A DNA stretch of 40,260 bases from a virus, in IMG/VR virus record IMGVR_UViG_3300025319_000050, positions 1 through 40,260 of that record, one strand, 5' to 3'. This document shows, in pieces, positions 14,910 through 21,131 of the stretch (positions are counted from its first letter, which is position 1; each line of letters starts with the position of its first letter). Under the pieces are notes generated by a model that ran no database searches, was not told where the DNA came from, and was given only the letters and a program-made list of their open reading frames with translations. The position numbers were made by a program, and so were the translations under genes.

Positions 14910-15624
14910 GTGTGGCTCCGTTTGGTTGGTTTTTGAGGTCGAAAATCCCCTGCCATCCGTTGGCAATGGACTGCTCCACGACAGCGGCTTGATCCGAACC
15001 GAATGCGGCCAGCTTGCGCTGGGCGGCCTGTATCGAAGCAGGCTTCAACGGCTTGCGGATTTTGCTGCGGTACTCAACCCAAGTTTTCCACGAGGTCGTA
15101 TTCAGACCTGGAGTGCTCTCTTTTTCTTTTGTGGTTGTATCTGTATCTGTATCTGTAGTTGTATCTGTAGTTGTATCTGTATGTGCGACATCTGCGATCT
15201 GCGGCGACGATGTGCGACTATGTGCGACATCGCGCGACGTTACTGATTTTTTGTTATTTTCTTTCTCCCGTTTCTCGGCAATGCGCCGACGATCTTTCTC
15301 CCGCTTGTCATCGCGGCTGAGCAGGTCTCGATAGTAGGCATGGTTGACAAGACGCCATCCCCACGGCCTAGCCGGGTCGAGAAGTACGACGCGGCGTCCG
15401 TCCTCCTCGATTGATCGGCTGAGTGGATCGGGCTCGGCTAGGTGCTTCAAACCTTCTTCGATAATTTCTAGCGGGATGCCAGTGCGGCCGTGGATCGCGT
15501 GCGGCGTCATGTCCACAATACCCTCGGGTCCGCCGAGGATGATGAGTTGCTGGAACGTAACGAGCGCCATCCAGTTTGCGCGCAGCGTCCCATCGTAGAT
15601 GCTGTCGAATATCTTCCCGTACAT
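14848..15624 (-). CDS. Replication protein O-like initiator
   Basis: A 258-residue product with three parts. Residues 1-120 form a winged-helix-type initiator domain (MYGKIFDSIYDGTLRANWMA, ... DPARPWGWRLVNHAYYRDLL). Residues about 120-175 are a charged then Thr/Asp-repeat linker (HTDTTTDTTTDTDTDTTT). Residues about 180-240 (SWKTWVEYRSKIRKPLKPAS ... VVEQSIANGWQGIF) match the C-terminal domain shared by phage initiators and DnaT-like proteins. It follows cII and precedes the P-like gene as in lambda. The origin may lie within its linker-coding DNA. Confidence 0.8.
   Translation of the reverse strand: MYGKIFDSIYDGTLRANWMALVTFQQLIILGGPEGIVDMTPHAIHGRTGIPLEIIEEGLKHLAEPDPLSRSIEEDGRRVVLLDPARPWGWRLVNHAYYRDLLSRDDKREKDRRRIAEKREKENNKKSVTSRDVAHSRTSSPQIADVAHTDTTTDTTTDTDTDTTTKEKESTPGLNTTSWKTWVEYRSKIRKPLKPASIQAAQRKLAAFGSDQAAVVEQSIANGWQGIFDLKNQPNGATRERASGNFSGRVRAANNLRR
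15127..15275. other. Candidate replication origin inside the O-like gene
   Basis: The linker-coding DNA carries hexanucleotide repeats of the TGTATC type (15127-15178), then three exact copies of ATGTGCGAC at 15181, 15210 and 15220, then an A/T-rich stretch (15240-15275, with TTTTTTGTTATTTTC). Lambda's origin has the same layout, with O-binding iterons and an AT-rich element in the middle of gene O. The function here is inferred from that parallel. Confidence 0.45.
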
Positions 15625-15914
15625 CAGTCGTCATCCTGCTCAAGAGATTTCCGGGCAAGCGTGCGAAGCGCCACTATTTCGCTGCGTTTCACGACCATGA
15701 TGTCCTCATCGCCCGGAATCAGTTGCGCCCCCACGTCGTCAATCACGAGCGCAAGCTGTTCGATGGTCCATCCGCTCTCCCCGTTGCACTTTCGAGAGAC
15801 CTCCGAGGGCGAGAGTTTCAGCAACTCGCATATCCGCGGTTGCCCGTGGCGCAGGAGCATCGTCGCGAGCCGCAGTTGCGTGTCCTTGCGTGCGATTGCG
15901 TCCGCTTGCGTCAT
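15624..15914 (-). CDS. cII: CII-like transcriptional activator
   Basis: A 96-residue product of the phage CII family: a short N-terminal helix, then the HTH GQPRICELLKLSPSEVSRKC and the following WTIEQLALVIDDVGAQLI, with a C-terminal helix for tetramerisation. In lambda, CII binds TTGC-N6-TTGC as a tetramer and activates the cI establishment promoter. Here four TTGC units at exact 10-bp spacing lie at the very start of this gene. It follows cro and a terminator, as in lambda, so its expression probably needs antitermination or read-through. Confidence 0.82.
   Translation of the reverse strand: MTQADAIARKDTQLRLATMLLRHGQPRICELLKLSPSEVSRKCNGESGWTIEQLALVIDDVGAQLIPGDEDIMVVKRSEIVALRTLARKSLEQDDD
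15876..15909 (+). promoter_or_regulatory. CII-binding array (PRE-like control site)
   Basis: TTGC occurs at 15876, 15886, 15896 and 15906, so each neighbouring pair forms TTGC-N6-TTGC, the CII recognition pattern. The 10-bp period is not a multiple of three, so the coding sequence does not explain it. Orientation and position (within the 5' end of cII, reading toward the repressor gene through cro) are those of lambda PRE. I cannot place the -10 box with confidence. Confidence 0.65.
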
Positions 15915-15952
15915 CGCTCAATCTGTCCCGTCCGATTGCGTCACCGATCGGT

Positions 15953-15988
15953 TAAAAAAAAGGCCAGCCCCGCTTCAACGGGGCCGGC
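15953..15988 (-). terminator. Rho-independent terminator between cro and cII (tR1-like)
   Basis: On the minus strand a 10-bp stem (GCCGGCCCCG pairing with CGGGGCTGGC, one G-U pair) with a six-base loop is followed by CTTTTTTTT. It lies directly after cro and before cII, the position of lambda tR1, and would limit expression of cII, replication and late genes unless transcription is antiterminated. Confidence 0.9.
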
Positions 15989-16037
15989 GCAATGGCCGCC
16001 AAGGGGGACAAGGTGGAGGGTTGGCGGCTAGGGAGGA

Positions 16038-16247
16038 TCATGCGGCTTGTCCAAACAGGTCTGGACGTAGGTCTAGGCGTGTCACTTTCCCGTCGGTGGC
16101 GCGTTCAATATCGAGACACCTCTCGGCCGGTATGCCGCGCGCCTTCCACTGCGTAATGGTCATGGGAGACACACCGATAGCCTTCGCCAGAGCGGCTTGG
16201 CTTCCAAAGACGGTGACTGCCTTTTTCAAGGCGTTGCTATTGTTCAT
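16038..16247 (-). CDS. cro: Cro-like repressor (YdaS-type)
   Basis: A 69-residue product with one HTH, GSQAALAKAIGVSPMTITQW, followed by KARGIPAERCLDIERATDGK, the pattern of Cro/YdaS-family proteins. It is the first gene of the leftward operon and diverges from the CI-like gene, with three operators between them. A strong promoter (16256-16284) places the -10 only eight bases before the ATG, with no ribosome-binding site, so the mRNA is probably leaderless. It is expected to repress the opposing promoter and steer toward lysis. Confidence 0.85.
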   Translation of the reverse strand: MNNSNALKKAVTVFGSQAALAKAIGVSPMTITQWKARGIPAERCLDIERATDGKVTRLDLRPDLFGQAA

Positions 16248-16255
16248 GCTGAGAA

Positions 16256-16284
16256 ATACTAAACGTCCTGTGTAGTGATGTCAA
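16256..16284 (-). promoter_or_regulatory. PR-like promoter for cro
   Basis: On the minus strand TTGACA (16279-16284) and TAGTAT (16256-16261) are separated by exactly 17 bases. The -10 and spacer overlap the operator at 16260-16274, and the -35 touches the operator at 16281-16295. The cro ATG begins nine bases downstream of the -10, suggesting a leaderless transcript. Confidence 0.85.
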
Positions 16285-16335
16285 CATCCTGTTTATTGCT
16301 ACACGAAAGAAACTCAGGCATAAACATCGTGTTTA
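16260..16335. promoter_or_regulatory. Three repressor operators in the cro-cI intergenic region
   Basis: Three related 15-mers follow the consensus TAAACRTCSTGTKTA: TAAACGTCCTGTGTA (16260-16274), TCAACATCCTGTTTA (16281-16295) and the perfect palindrome TAAACATCGTGTTTA (16321-16335). Two further copies lie at 17364-17399. The third site overlaps the candidate start of the CI-like gene, suggesting autoregulation. Confidence 0.82.
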
Positions 16336-16700
16336 TGCAAAACCTCATGACGCGGCTATTGAGCCGCCTAAAAGAGATTGGTATCAGCGAAGCGGCGTTC
16401 GCTCGCTTGATCGGAGAGAGCGGCCAAACATTTCACAACTGGAAGAGTCGCGGGAACATCCCATCGTGGAAAATAGCAAAAGTCGTCAAGGCAGCGAGGA
16501 TGTCCGCCGACGCTTTGCTGGGGAACCAAGAAGTTCAACAACAAGGAGCGGATGCGGGAAGTGAGGAGAAGAGGAGATGGATCGAACTGTTCGATATTCT
16601 TTCATCTGAACACCGCACCCAATTACGGGCACATGGGAATGCGTTGGCTTCAAATGGACGTTCCAGGACTTCAAGTAATCGTGCCAAGAAACGAGCGTAA
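16335..16700 (+). CDS. CI-like repressor without a peptidase domain
   Basis: A product of 121 residues from the ATG at 16335 (an internal ATG at 16347 is the alternative; neither has a clear ribosome-binding site). An N-terminal HTH is visible (GISEAAFARLIGESGQTFHN, then WKSRGNIPSWKIAKVVKAAR). The rest is polar with a basic tail (SRTSSNRAKKRA). There is no S24 LexA-type peptidase, so RecA-stimulated self-cleavage is not expected and induction must work otherwise. It diverges from cro across the operators and is the presumed lysogeny repressor. Confidence 0.78.
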   Translation: MQNLMTRLLSRLKEIGISEAAFARLIGESGQTFHNWKSRGNIPSWKIAKVVKAARMSADALLGNQEVQQQGADAGSEEKRRWIELFDILSSEHRTQLRAHGNALASNGRSRTSSNRAKKRA

Positions 16701-16712
16701 AAGGAGATCACC

Positions 16713-16973
16713 ATGAAGGCGATATTTTTTGTTTTGCTGTTTGCTTTTTCAACATTGGCTAACGCAGACAGGATATTTGAAACCACAGATGAGGCCCGCC
16801 AACGCCAGAACGCCGAACGCTACGAAACATATAAGCGCAACGGCGATCAGGCGCCACTCGGCGGATATCAGGAGCGCCTTGGCGACCCAGCGCCGCGCGG
16901 CACGGATCGTCCGGGCTATATCCCGGAGAGACAGAATCAATATCCGTCTCGAGACCGGATCTATCGTCGTTGA
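16713..16973 (+). CDS. Secreted protein, possible lysogenic-conversion gene
   Basis: An 86-residue product with AAGGAG before the ATG, 12 bases after the repressor gene, so it is probably expressed with it in the prophage. Residues 1 to about 18 form a clear signal peptide (MKAIFFVLLFAFSTLANA), with cleavage likely after ANA. The mature part is small, polar, Arg/Gln/Pro-rich (DEARQRQNAERYETYKRNGD) with no cysteine or lipobox. Position next to cI suggests a moron, for example an exclusion or cell-surface factor; this is inference. Confidence 0.7.
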   Translation: MKAIFFVLLFAFSTLANADRIFETTDEARQRQNAERYETYKRNGDQAPLGGYQERLGDPAPRGTDRPGYIPERQNQYPSRDRIYRR

Positions 16974-16994
16974 GAAGTACGCTTGCAGAATTAA

Positions 16995-17270
16995 ATCCAG
17001 GTCGCCGAGAGGTGGCTTGGTACGGTCCCCATTCAGGGGAAGAAAGGAGGCTAGAATGTTAGCCCACTTTTTGAACTCCCCTTTTCTGCGCATCCGCTGA
17101 AACGGATGAGCGCTTAACCGATGGGGCGCAGTACCGGAAGCAGCGTCAAATGGGTAGCTCCTTAACGGGAGTCCAGCCTACCGAGGTTTCAGTCTCGCAG
17201 GCCCCTCACGGGATAAGACGGGGGTTGCAGGTTAAGCCTATGGCTTGGCCATAGACGCGGAGAGCAACCC
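16995..17270. ncRNA. Structured non-coding region, candidate regulatory RNA
   Basis: Between the secreted-protein gene and the second operator region there is no credible ORF but several perfect hairpins: TCCCC/GGGGA (17026-17040), GGCTA/TAGCC (17049-17064), CATCCG/CGGATG (17091-17108), a double stem GGTAG/CTACC enclosing CTCC/GGAG (17153-17182), and GGGGTTGC/GCAACCCC (about 17223-17270) enclosing CTATGG/CCATAG. GGTAC at 17019-17023 can pair with GTACC at 17131-17135, closing the first group. This density suggests a folded RNA; strand and identity are open. A C4-type phage antisense RNA is one hypothesis. Confidence 0.45.
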
Positions 17271-17363
17271 CGCTTCCACCTTCCTTTTCGAGCCTTTTCA
17301 AAGAACCCAACCACTGCCCCGGCGACCGGGACAACCGCAGTCTACTCCTGCTTTCAAAATTAG

Positions 17364-17403
17364 TAAACGTCTTGTTGACTTTACTACACATCTTGTTTAT
17401 TCT
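17364..17403 (+). promoter_or_regulatory. PL-like promoter with two operators
   Basis: TTGACT (17375-17380) and TATTCT (17398-17403) are 17 bases apart on the plus strand. Two operator copies overlap them: TAAACGTCTTGTTGA (17364-17378) over the -35 and TACACATCTTGTTTA (17385-17399) over the spacer and -10. This is the likely repressor-controlled start of the rightward early operon (recombination genes to integrase). Confidence 0.8.
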
Positions 17404-17649
17404 TCATCTGAACCGTTCAGCAAGCTTATGCCCCGGACGTATGGGGGTCCCGCAGTAAGGCGAAAGCGCGGGAATCCGAAGGATCAGCGGCCCACAACGT
17501 GGCGAACTAGCCCCGACGAAGCACACAAGGAACGGTTCAGGCGGACGCATCGTGGGATAGACCTGGTTCACCCGATTGCAAACGGGGACGCCCTTCAGAA
17601 AGGCCGATGCGGACCGTTTTTTGAACAGACGCAAACACAGGAGGCAGTC
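17404..17649 (+). other. Untranslated leader of the rightward early operon
   Basis: About 245 bases between the promoter and the first credible gene. A hairpin TCCCGC/GCGGGA lies near 17448-17473, a site type that can act in antitermination, but no nut-like boxA/boxB could be assigned. An open frame runs through (start near 17428) without a ribosome-binding site; I do not call it. Confidence 0.4.
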
Positions 17650-17832
17650 ATGGCAACCGAGCATGAACACATCGGCCCCTGCGAACTCTGCGGGACCGTG
17701 GATCACCACCTGATCGAGGGCGTGTGCCCGGTGTGCCGCCCGAAGTGCAAGACGCTCGGCGACGTACCAGCTGATCCGCTGCGGGAAGTGGCAGCGGCAT
17801 TCGACCGGATATTCGGGAGTGTGTCTCAATGA
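17650..17832 (+). CDS. Small zinc-ribbon protein
   Basis: A 60-residue product with AGGAGG before ATG 17650. Two CxxC pairs (GPCELCGTVDHH and GVCPVCRPKC) form a zinc-ribbon-like unit, followed by an amphipathic helix (LREVAAAFDRIFGSV). It is the first gene of the rightward early operon and overlaps the next gene by four bases. Probably a small nucleic-acid- or protein-binding early factor; target unknown. Confidence 0.7.
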   Translation: MATEHEHIGPCELCGTVDHHLIEGVCPVCRPKCKTLGDVPADPLREVAAAFDRIFGSVSQ

Positions 17833-18038
17833 GCAAATTTTACAAATGCGTTTATTGCGGTGAGAAAAAGCTGAGCGGTAACGGCACTGGCTCTGACATA
17901 TCCTGCTGCAAGGAAGTGGGCCACGTGGAAGAAGTGCGTATGTGCCCGCGTTGCGACGACGAGCATTGCCCAGATGGCTGCCGCGACCCGCTTTGCCCGA
18001 GCGAGCAAGAATTGATCGTTCAGGATGCCGCCCGATGA
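17829..18038 (+). CDS. Small zinc-finger protein
   Basis: A 69-residue, cysteine-rich product (YKCVYCGEKKL, DISCCKEVGH, RMCPRCDDEHCPDGCRDPLC). At least three CxxC-type pairs suggest binding of one or two zinc ions. Its ATG overlaps the previous stop (ATGA) and its own stop overlaps the next ATG. Early-operon location suggests host takeover or nucleic-acid binding, not proven. Confidence 0.7.
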   Translation: MSKFYKCVYCGEKKLSGNGTGSDISCCKEVGHVEEVRMCPRCDDEHCPDGCRDPLCPSEQELIVQDAAR

Positions 18039-18292
18039 CCTACCTCATCACCGTTTCACTCCTCTGCGCAGCGCTCGTACTGTGGGATGCGTTAAGGCAT
18101 TCGAAGCGCGGCGAGATCAGCACAGAATATCTCAAGCTTTATGAAGAAACCGTTAAGCGTTTACTTTCCCAACGTGAAAAGACTCGAATTAATCAACGGA
18201 GCAAAGACAATGACATCAAATCTATTTCAACCAGCAGATGCAGCACATGCGTACCTCAAAGGCGGGCTCCTCGGCCTTGCAGGTTCCGGTAA
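18035..18292 (+). CDS. Small membrane-anchored protein overlapping the recombinase gene
   Basis: An 85-residue product with an N-terminal hydrophobic helix (MTYLITVSLLCAALVLW), then a charged helix (TEYLKLYEETVKRLLSQREK). The start is coupled to the upstream stop. The last 83 bases overlap the Sak4-like gene in another frame, and the C-terminus (TCVPQRRAPRPCRFR) looks like out-of-frame sequence. The gene may have been truncated when the recombination module was joined. Confidence 0.5.
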   Translation: MTYLITVSLLCAALVLWDALRHSKRGEISTEYLKLYEETVKRLLSQREKTRINQRSKDNDIKSISTSRCSTCVPQRRAPRPCRFR

Positions 18293-19313
18293 AACTTTAA
18301 CTTCCTCCCTGATTGCGGTCGGCCTTATCGGCTACATCGAAAAGCGCGGCGTCGCCGTCAAGAAAAAAGCCGCGTTCGTCGATACCGAGAACGGCGCCTC
18401 GTGGGTAATCCCGCGCTTCAAAGACGCCGGGATTGAGTTAGTTGTCGCCCGCACGCGGGCATTGACCGACCTGCGCGATGCGATCAAGTGGGCAACCGAC
18501 AATGCCGATGTCCTCATCGTGGACTCGATCACGCACTTCTGGCGTATCTACTGCGACGAGTACGCAGTCAAGCGCAACCGTAAGCGCGGGTTGGAGTTCA
18601 GCGATTGGAATGAGGTAAAGCGCGAATGGCGTCTCAACTTCACCGACCTGTATCTCAACTCTCCATTGCACATCATCATGTGCGGCCGTCAGGGTTACGA
18701 GTACGACATGCAGGAAAACGACGCCGGCAAAAAGGAACTCGTCAAGACGGCTGTCAAGATGAAGGCCGAGGGTGAGACTGGATTCGAGCCGTCCCTGCTT
18801 ATCCAAATGGAGCAGGAGCAGCGCTTGGAGAAGGGGAGCGTTGTTGGTATCGACCACGTAGCCACGGTCTTGAAGGACCGCAGCGACGCGCTGGATGGCA
18901 AGATGTTCAAGAATCCCACGTTCGATAATTTTCTGCCACACATCGAGCGCCTTGCCATCGGCACCGCAGGGGTTGCCATCGACACCGGCCGCGACAACAG
19001 TTCTCTATTCACATCCGATGGCGATGACAATTGGGCGCATGAACGACGCCAGCGCGACATCTGGTGCGAGGAAATCGAGGGCTTGCTAGTGAAGCATTGG
19101 CCAGGCGCGACCGTGGAAGCGAAGGCCAAGAAAGCATCCCTCATCGAGAGTGTTTTCCAGACACGCAGTTGGACGAAGGTACAGGGGCTGCAATCGGAGT
19201 TTATCAAGGACGGCTATGAGACACTCCGGGTTATGTTGGAGCCGCCGATACGTAACGCCCAGGAGATTGATGTTGAGGCCGATGTTCCCGAGGCGAAGAA
19301 GGACGCGGCTTAG
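18210..19313 (+). CDS. Sak4-like RecA-fold ATPase (recombination)
   Basis: A 367-residue product, starting at the ATG at 18210 with CGGAG upstream; an in-frame ATG at 18141 lacks one. Walker A is GLAGSGKT at residues 22-29 and Walker B is DVLIVDSITHFW near residue 110, followed by sensor-like LHIIMCGRQGYEY. This is the AAA_24/Sak4 type of phage ATPase, associated with single-strand annealing recombination and often paired with an SSB or nuclease. Here it is followed immediately by NinB and an endonuclease VII homologue, consistent with a recombination module. No SSB gene was recognised. Confidence 0.8.
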   Translation: MTSNLFQPADAAHAYLKGGLLGLAGSGKTLTSSLIAVGLIGYIEKRGVAVKKKAAFVDTENGASWVIPRFKDAGIELVVARTRALTDLRDAIKWATDNADVLIVDSITHFWRIYCDEYAVKRNRKRGLEFSDWNEVKREWRLNFTDLYLNSPLHIIMCGRQGYEYDMQENDAGKKELVKTAVKMKAEGETGFEPSLLIQMEQEQRLEKGSVVGIDHVATVLKDRSDALDGKMFKNPTFDNFLPHIERLAIGTAGVAIDTGRDNSSLFTSDGDDNWAHERRQRDIWCEEIEGLLVKHWPGATVEAKAKKASLIESVFQTRSWTKVQGLQSEFIKDGYETLRVMLEPPIRNAQEIDVEADVPEAKKDAA

Positions 19314-19696
19314 TGTCTGAGCGCCGCATCGTCCTCAACACGGAAAGCGCTCGGCAGACCGCGCGGCAGATGCTCGATAGGCTGCCGCTCGGCAAACCAC
19401 TGTGCGAGGTAGCATTTAGACGCTACAAGCGCCGACGCACCGTAAAGCAGAACTCCCGCTACCGGGCGCTCCTGGAGGCGATCTCGGAGCAATTGCCGGA
19501 CGAGGACGGAAAGTACCACTCGCCTGATGTTTGGCACGAATTTATGAGAAGAAGGTTCCTCGCCCCCGATACGTTCGTGGTGGACGGGGAGATTCAGGCG
19601 GTGCCCAAGAGCACGGCCGACTTGGAGGTTTCTGAGTTCGGCGATTTCATGACCAAAGTGGAGGTATTCGCGAGTGAGCACAATGTCGGGTTCTGA
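19313..19696 (+). CDS. ninB: NinB-like recombination mediator
   Basis: A 127-residue product starting at GTG 19313-19315, which overlaps the upstream TAG. It fits the NinB/Orf family of lambda: RRTVKQNSRYRALLEAISEQ, then YHSPDVWHEFMRRRFLAPDT and a C-terminal MTKVEVFASEHNV. Lambda Orf binds single-stranded DNA and SSB and substitutes for RecFOR. Position behind the Sak4-like ATPase supports a role in phage recombination. Confidence 0.85.
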   Translation: MSERRIVLNTESARQTARQMLDRLPLGKPLCEVAFRRYKRRRTVKQNSRYRALLEAISEQLPDEDGKYHSPDVWHEFMRRRFLAPDTFVVDGEIQAVPKSTADLEVSEFGDFMTKVEVFASEHNVGF

Positions 19697-20060
19697 TCTA
19701 GATAAAAATGCTTCGCCAATGCATGGAGAGCATGCACAAGGAGATGAAACAGATGGATCGTATCGTAGGAAGGTTTCCGACGATCCGCTCTACTACCGGC
19801 GCAAACAGCTCAAGCGCCTGTATGGGATTTCGCATGAAGATTATATGTCCATGCATCGCGACCAAGACGGCAAGTGCGCTATATGCAGGCAACTAGCAAG
19901 AAAGACAAAACGGCGAAACGGCACGCTGTGCGTTGACCACGATCATGTATCGAACAAAGTCCGTGGCCTGCTATGCCATGCCTGCAACGTATTATTGCAT
20001 GCTATCGAGAGGCCGGGATTTCTCAAAGCTGCCCTTGGCTACTTGGAGGCACATGGATAA
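19674..20060 (+). CDS. Endonuclease VII-family HNH nuclease
   Basis: A 128-residue product with GGAGG nine bases before GTG 19674 (the ATG at 19683 is an alternative). The C-terminal half shows the recombination endonuclease VII pattern: KCAICRQ, then LCVDHDHVSNKVRGLLCHAC, where the CxxC pairs bind zinc and the DHDH is the HNH-type active site. It could resolve recombination junctions or be a freestanding homing nuclease; A/T content is visibly higher than in its neighbours, which favours recent acquisition. Confidence 0.85.
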   Translation: MSTMSGSDLDKNASPMHGEHAQGDETDGSYRRKVSDDPLYYRRKQLKRLYGISHEDYMSMHRDQDGKCAICRQLARKTKRRNGTLCVDHDHVSNKVRGLLCHACNVLLHAIERPGFLKAALGYLEAHG

Positions 20061-20349
20061 TCGCGACGACATTCAAGGCACGTGCCCTATCTGTACCCGT
20101 GCATTCGTTAAGCGTCGGAGATGGCAGCGCTTTTGCTCCGCTGACTGCCGAAACGAGCACCACGAGCAGCACACCGCCGCCGTGCCCGGACAGATGGTGA
20201 AAGAAACCCTCGGCTACGCCAACTGCGGACACTGCAAACTATTCTGGACCGTGGTCAACCCGCTCGCCGGCAAGAGCTACCACTGCATCCACTGTGGAAA
20301 GGCCAACACGTTCCTTGAATCCGCTGCCGACGAAGGAAAAACGAAATGA
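20053..20349 (+). CDS. Zinc-finger protein
   Basis: A 98-residue product with GGAGG before ATG 20053, overlapping the upstream stop. Two metal-binding units are visible: GTCPICTRAF...RFCSADCRNEHH (residues about 9-37) and YANCGHCKLF...YHCIHCGKAN (about 55-85). The first resembles DNA-gyrase-inhibitor-type (YacG-like) ribbons. Function unknown; probably nucleic-acid binding. It overlaps the next gene by four bases. Confidence 0.7.
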   Translation: MDNRDDIQGTCPICTRAFVKRRRWQRFCSADCRNEHHEQHTAAVPGQMVKETLGYANCGHCKLFWTVVNPLAGKSYHCIHCGKANTFLESAADEGKTK

Positions 20350-20528
20350 GCACCACTGTACTTGAAGCCTTGCAAAACGCTTTGACGCTTCGCATGGCAC
20401 CGAATGCGCAGTGGGAAATTCGGCAGTACGCGAACGCAGTAGGTGAGCTGATCGCCGAGCAATTCCCGCGCACCTGGGCGCTTTTCGCGACGGCTAATGC
20501 CATGTTGAGCCACGTGGAGGAAACATGA
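20346..20528 (+). CDS. Small helical protein at the head of the attC array
   Basis: A 60-residue helical product (MSTTVLEALQNALTLRMAPN ... YANAVGELIAEQFPRTWALF). Its last codons lie inside the first attC-like site, and the C-terminal peptide TANAMLSHVEE parallels the NAVLSGAA and NATLTGE ends of later cassette genes, because all read through the same R''/L'' arm. It may itself be the first cassette gene, but no attC is seen upstream of it. Confidence 0.6.
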   Translation: MSTTVLEALQNALTLRMAPNAQWEIRQYANAVGELIAEQFPRTWALFATANAMLSHVEET

Positions 20529-20576
20529 CAACTGGCACCGCTGACAAACCACGTCGGCTCGAAAACACAGTTAGGC
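20492..20576 (+). repeat. attC-like site 1
   Basis: R'' is GGCTAAT (degenerate last base) at 20492-20498 and R' is GTTAGGC at 20570-20576. GAGCC (20507-20511) pairs with GGCTC (20556-20560) and ACGTGG (20512-20517) with CCACGT (20549-20554), leaving C20555 unpaired, like an extrahelical base. GGAGG and the ATG at 20525 lie inside the site. Confidence 0.78.
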
Positions 20577-20779
20577 AATCTGGCGATCCTTGCCGTTGTG
20601 GCGACGAAACGACGTGGCATCCCGAATGCTATGCGGACAAAGCCACCGCACAGAAACGCGGATGGCTGCGCATGCTTCCTGCACCCGAACACACCTATGA
20701 CTGGGACGAACACCCGGAAGATTACGATGGCCCTTGCTGTTGTGAACTGTGCCGCACTTATACAGTTGAAGATGCCTAA
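20525..20779 (+). CDS. Cassette A gene: cysteine-rich mini-protein
   Basis: An 84-residue product rich in Cys and His (GDPCRCGDETTWHPECYADK near residues 20-40 and GPCCCELCRTY near the end), suggesting metal binding. Start at ATG 20525, seven bases after GGAGG, both inside attC 1; the frame crosses the R' box (GTT AGG). The stop TAA is the TAA of the next R'' box, a classic cassette feature. The first 15 residues are therefore attC-encoded. Function unknown. Confidence 0.65.
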   Translation: MTTGTADKPRRLENTVRQSGDPCRCGDETTWHPECYADKATAQKRGWLRMLPAPEHTYDWDEHPEDYDGPCCCELCRTYTVEDA

Positions 20780-20856
20780 CGCAGAGGTGAGCCGCGATGA
20801 AAAATGACAAACAGGAATCCGCTGACAAAATCGTCGGCTCGACCGACGGGTTAGAA
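20774..20856 (+). repeat. attC-like site 2
   Basis: R'' GCCTAAC (20774-20780) and R' GTTAGAA (20850-20856). GGT pairs with ACC, GAGCCG (20789-20794) with CGGCTC (20835-20840) and CGAT (20795-20798) with ATCG (20830-20833). T20834 and G20841 stay unpaired on one side only, as in attC extrahelical bases. This is one of the two best-formed sites. Confidence 0.88.
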
Positions 20857-21084
20857 GGCAAAACTGGATGGTGGAACCCCGATCCGTACAGTATGCGCAG
20901 GCGCAGCGTTTTTCATTACGTCGGCACAGACGGCAGGACGCTGTGCATGAAGTGGGCCTATATGGGCCTTGGTACTGTTGAGGAAGGCATGGACGATCAC
21001 TTTGAAAATTGCGCCGCCTGCAAAAAGAAGAAGGCAAAAATGCCTTCTAACGCCGTGTTGAGCGGCGCGGCCAAAGGAGATTAA
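20797..21084 (+). CDS. Cassette B gene: small CxxC protein
   Basis: A 95-residue product. The ATG at 20797 lies inside attC 2 and the frame reads GGG TTA GAA through the R' box. After an attC-encoded leader of 18 residues the body reads GKTGWWNPDPYSMRRRSVFH and later DDHFENCAACKKKKAKMPSN, a His/CxxC end possibly binding zinc. The C-terminal NAVLSGAAKGD is encoded by the 5' arm of attC 3. No family recognised. Confidence 0.6.
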   Translation: MKNDKQESADKIVGSTDGLEGKTGWWNPDPYSMRRRSVFHYVGTDGRTLCMKWAYMGLGTVEEGMDDHFENCAACKKKKAKMPSNAVLSGAAKGD

Positions 21085-21131
21085 TATGAACGCCGACGCC
21101 TCTCCGCGTCCGGTTGAAGGCAATGTTAGCT
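21045..21131 (+). repeat. attC-like site 3
   Basis: R'' TTCTAAC (21045-21051) and R' GTTAGCT (21125-21131). CGCGG (21066-21070) pairs with CCGCG (21104-21108); the L''/L' arms (TTGAGCGG against CCGGTTGAA) pair imperfectly. The spacer contains AAAGGAG and the ATG at 21086 of the next gene. Confidence 0.72.

Noticed and set aside
16729-17100. 123-residue plus-strand frame after the secreted-protein gene
   Set aside because: It overlaps the signal-peptide gene in another frame, has no ribosome-binding site and its sequence looks random and Arg-rich.
17245-17649. N-terminal extension of the zinc-ribbon gene (195-residue frame)
   Set aside because: It would start upstream of the PL-like promoter and cover structured non-coding DNA; the ATG at 17650 has an AGGAGG and begins a coherent small protein.
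20255-20420. Further attC site upstream of the 20346 gene (GGCCAAC...)
   Set aside because: No matching GTTRRRY box or pairing arm could be found at the right distance.
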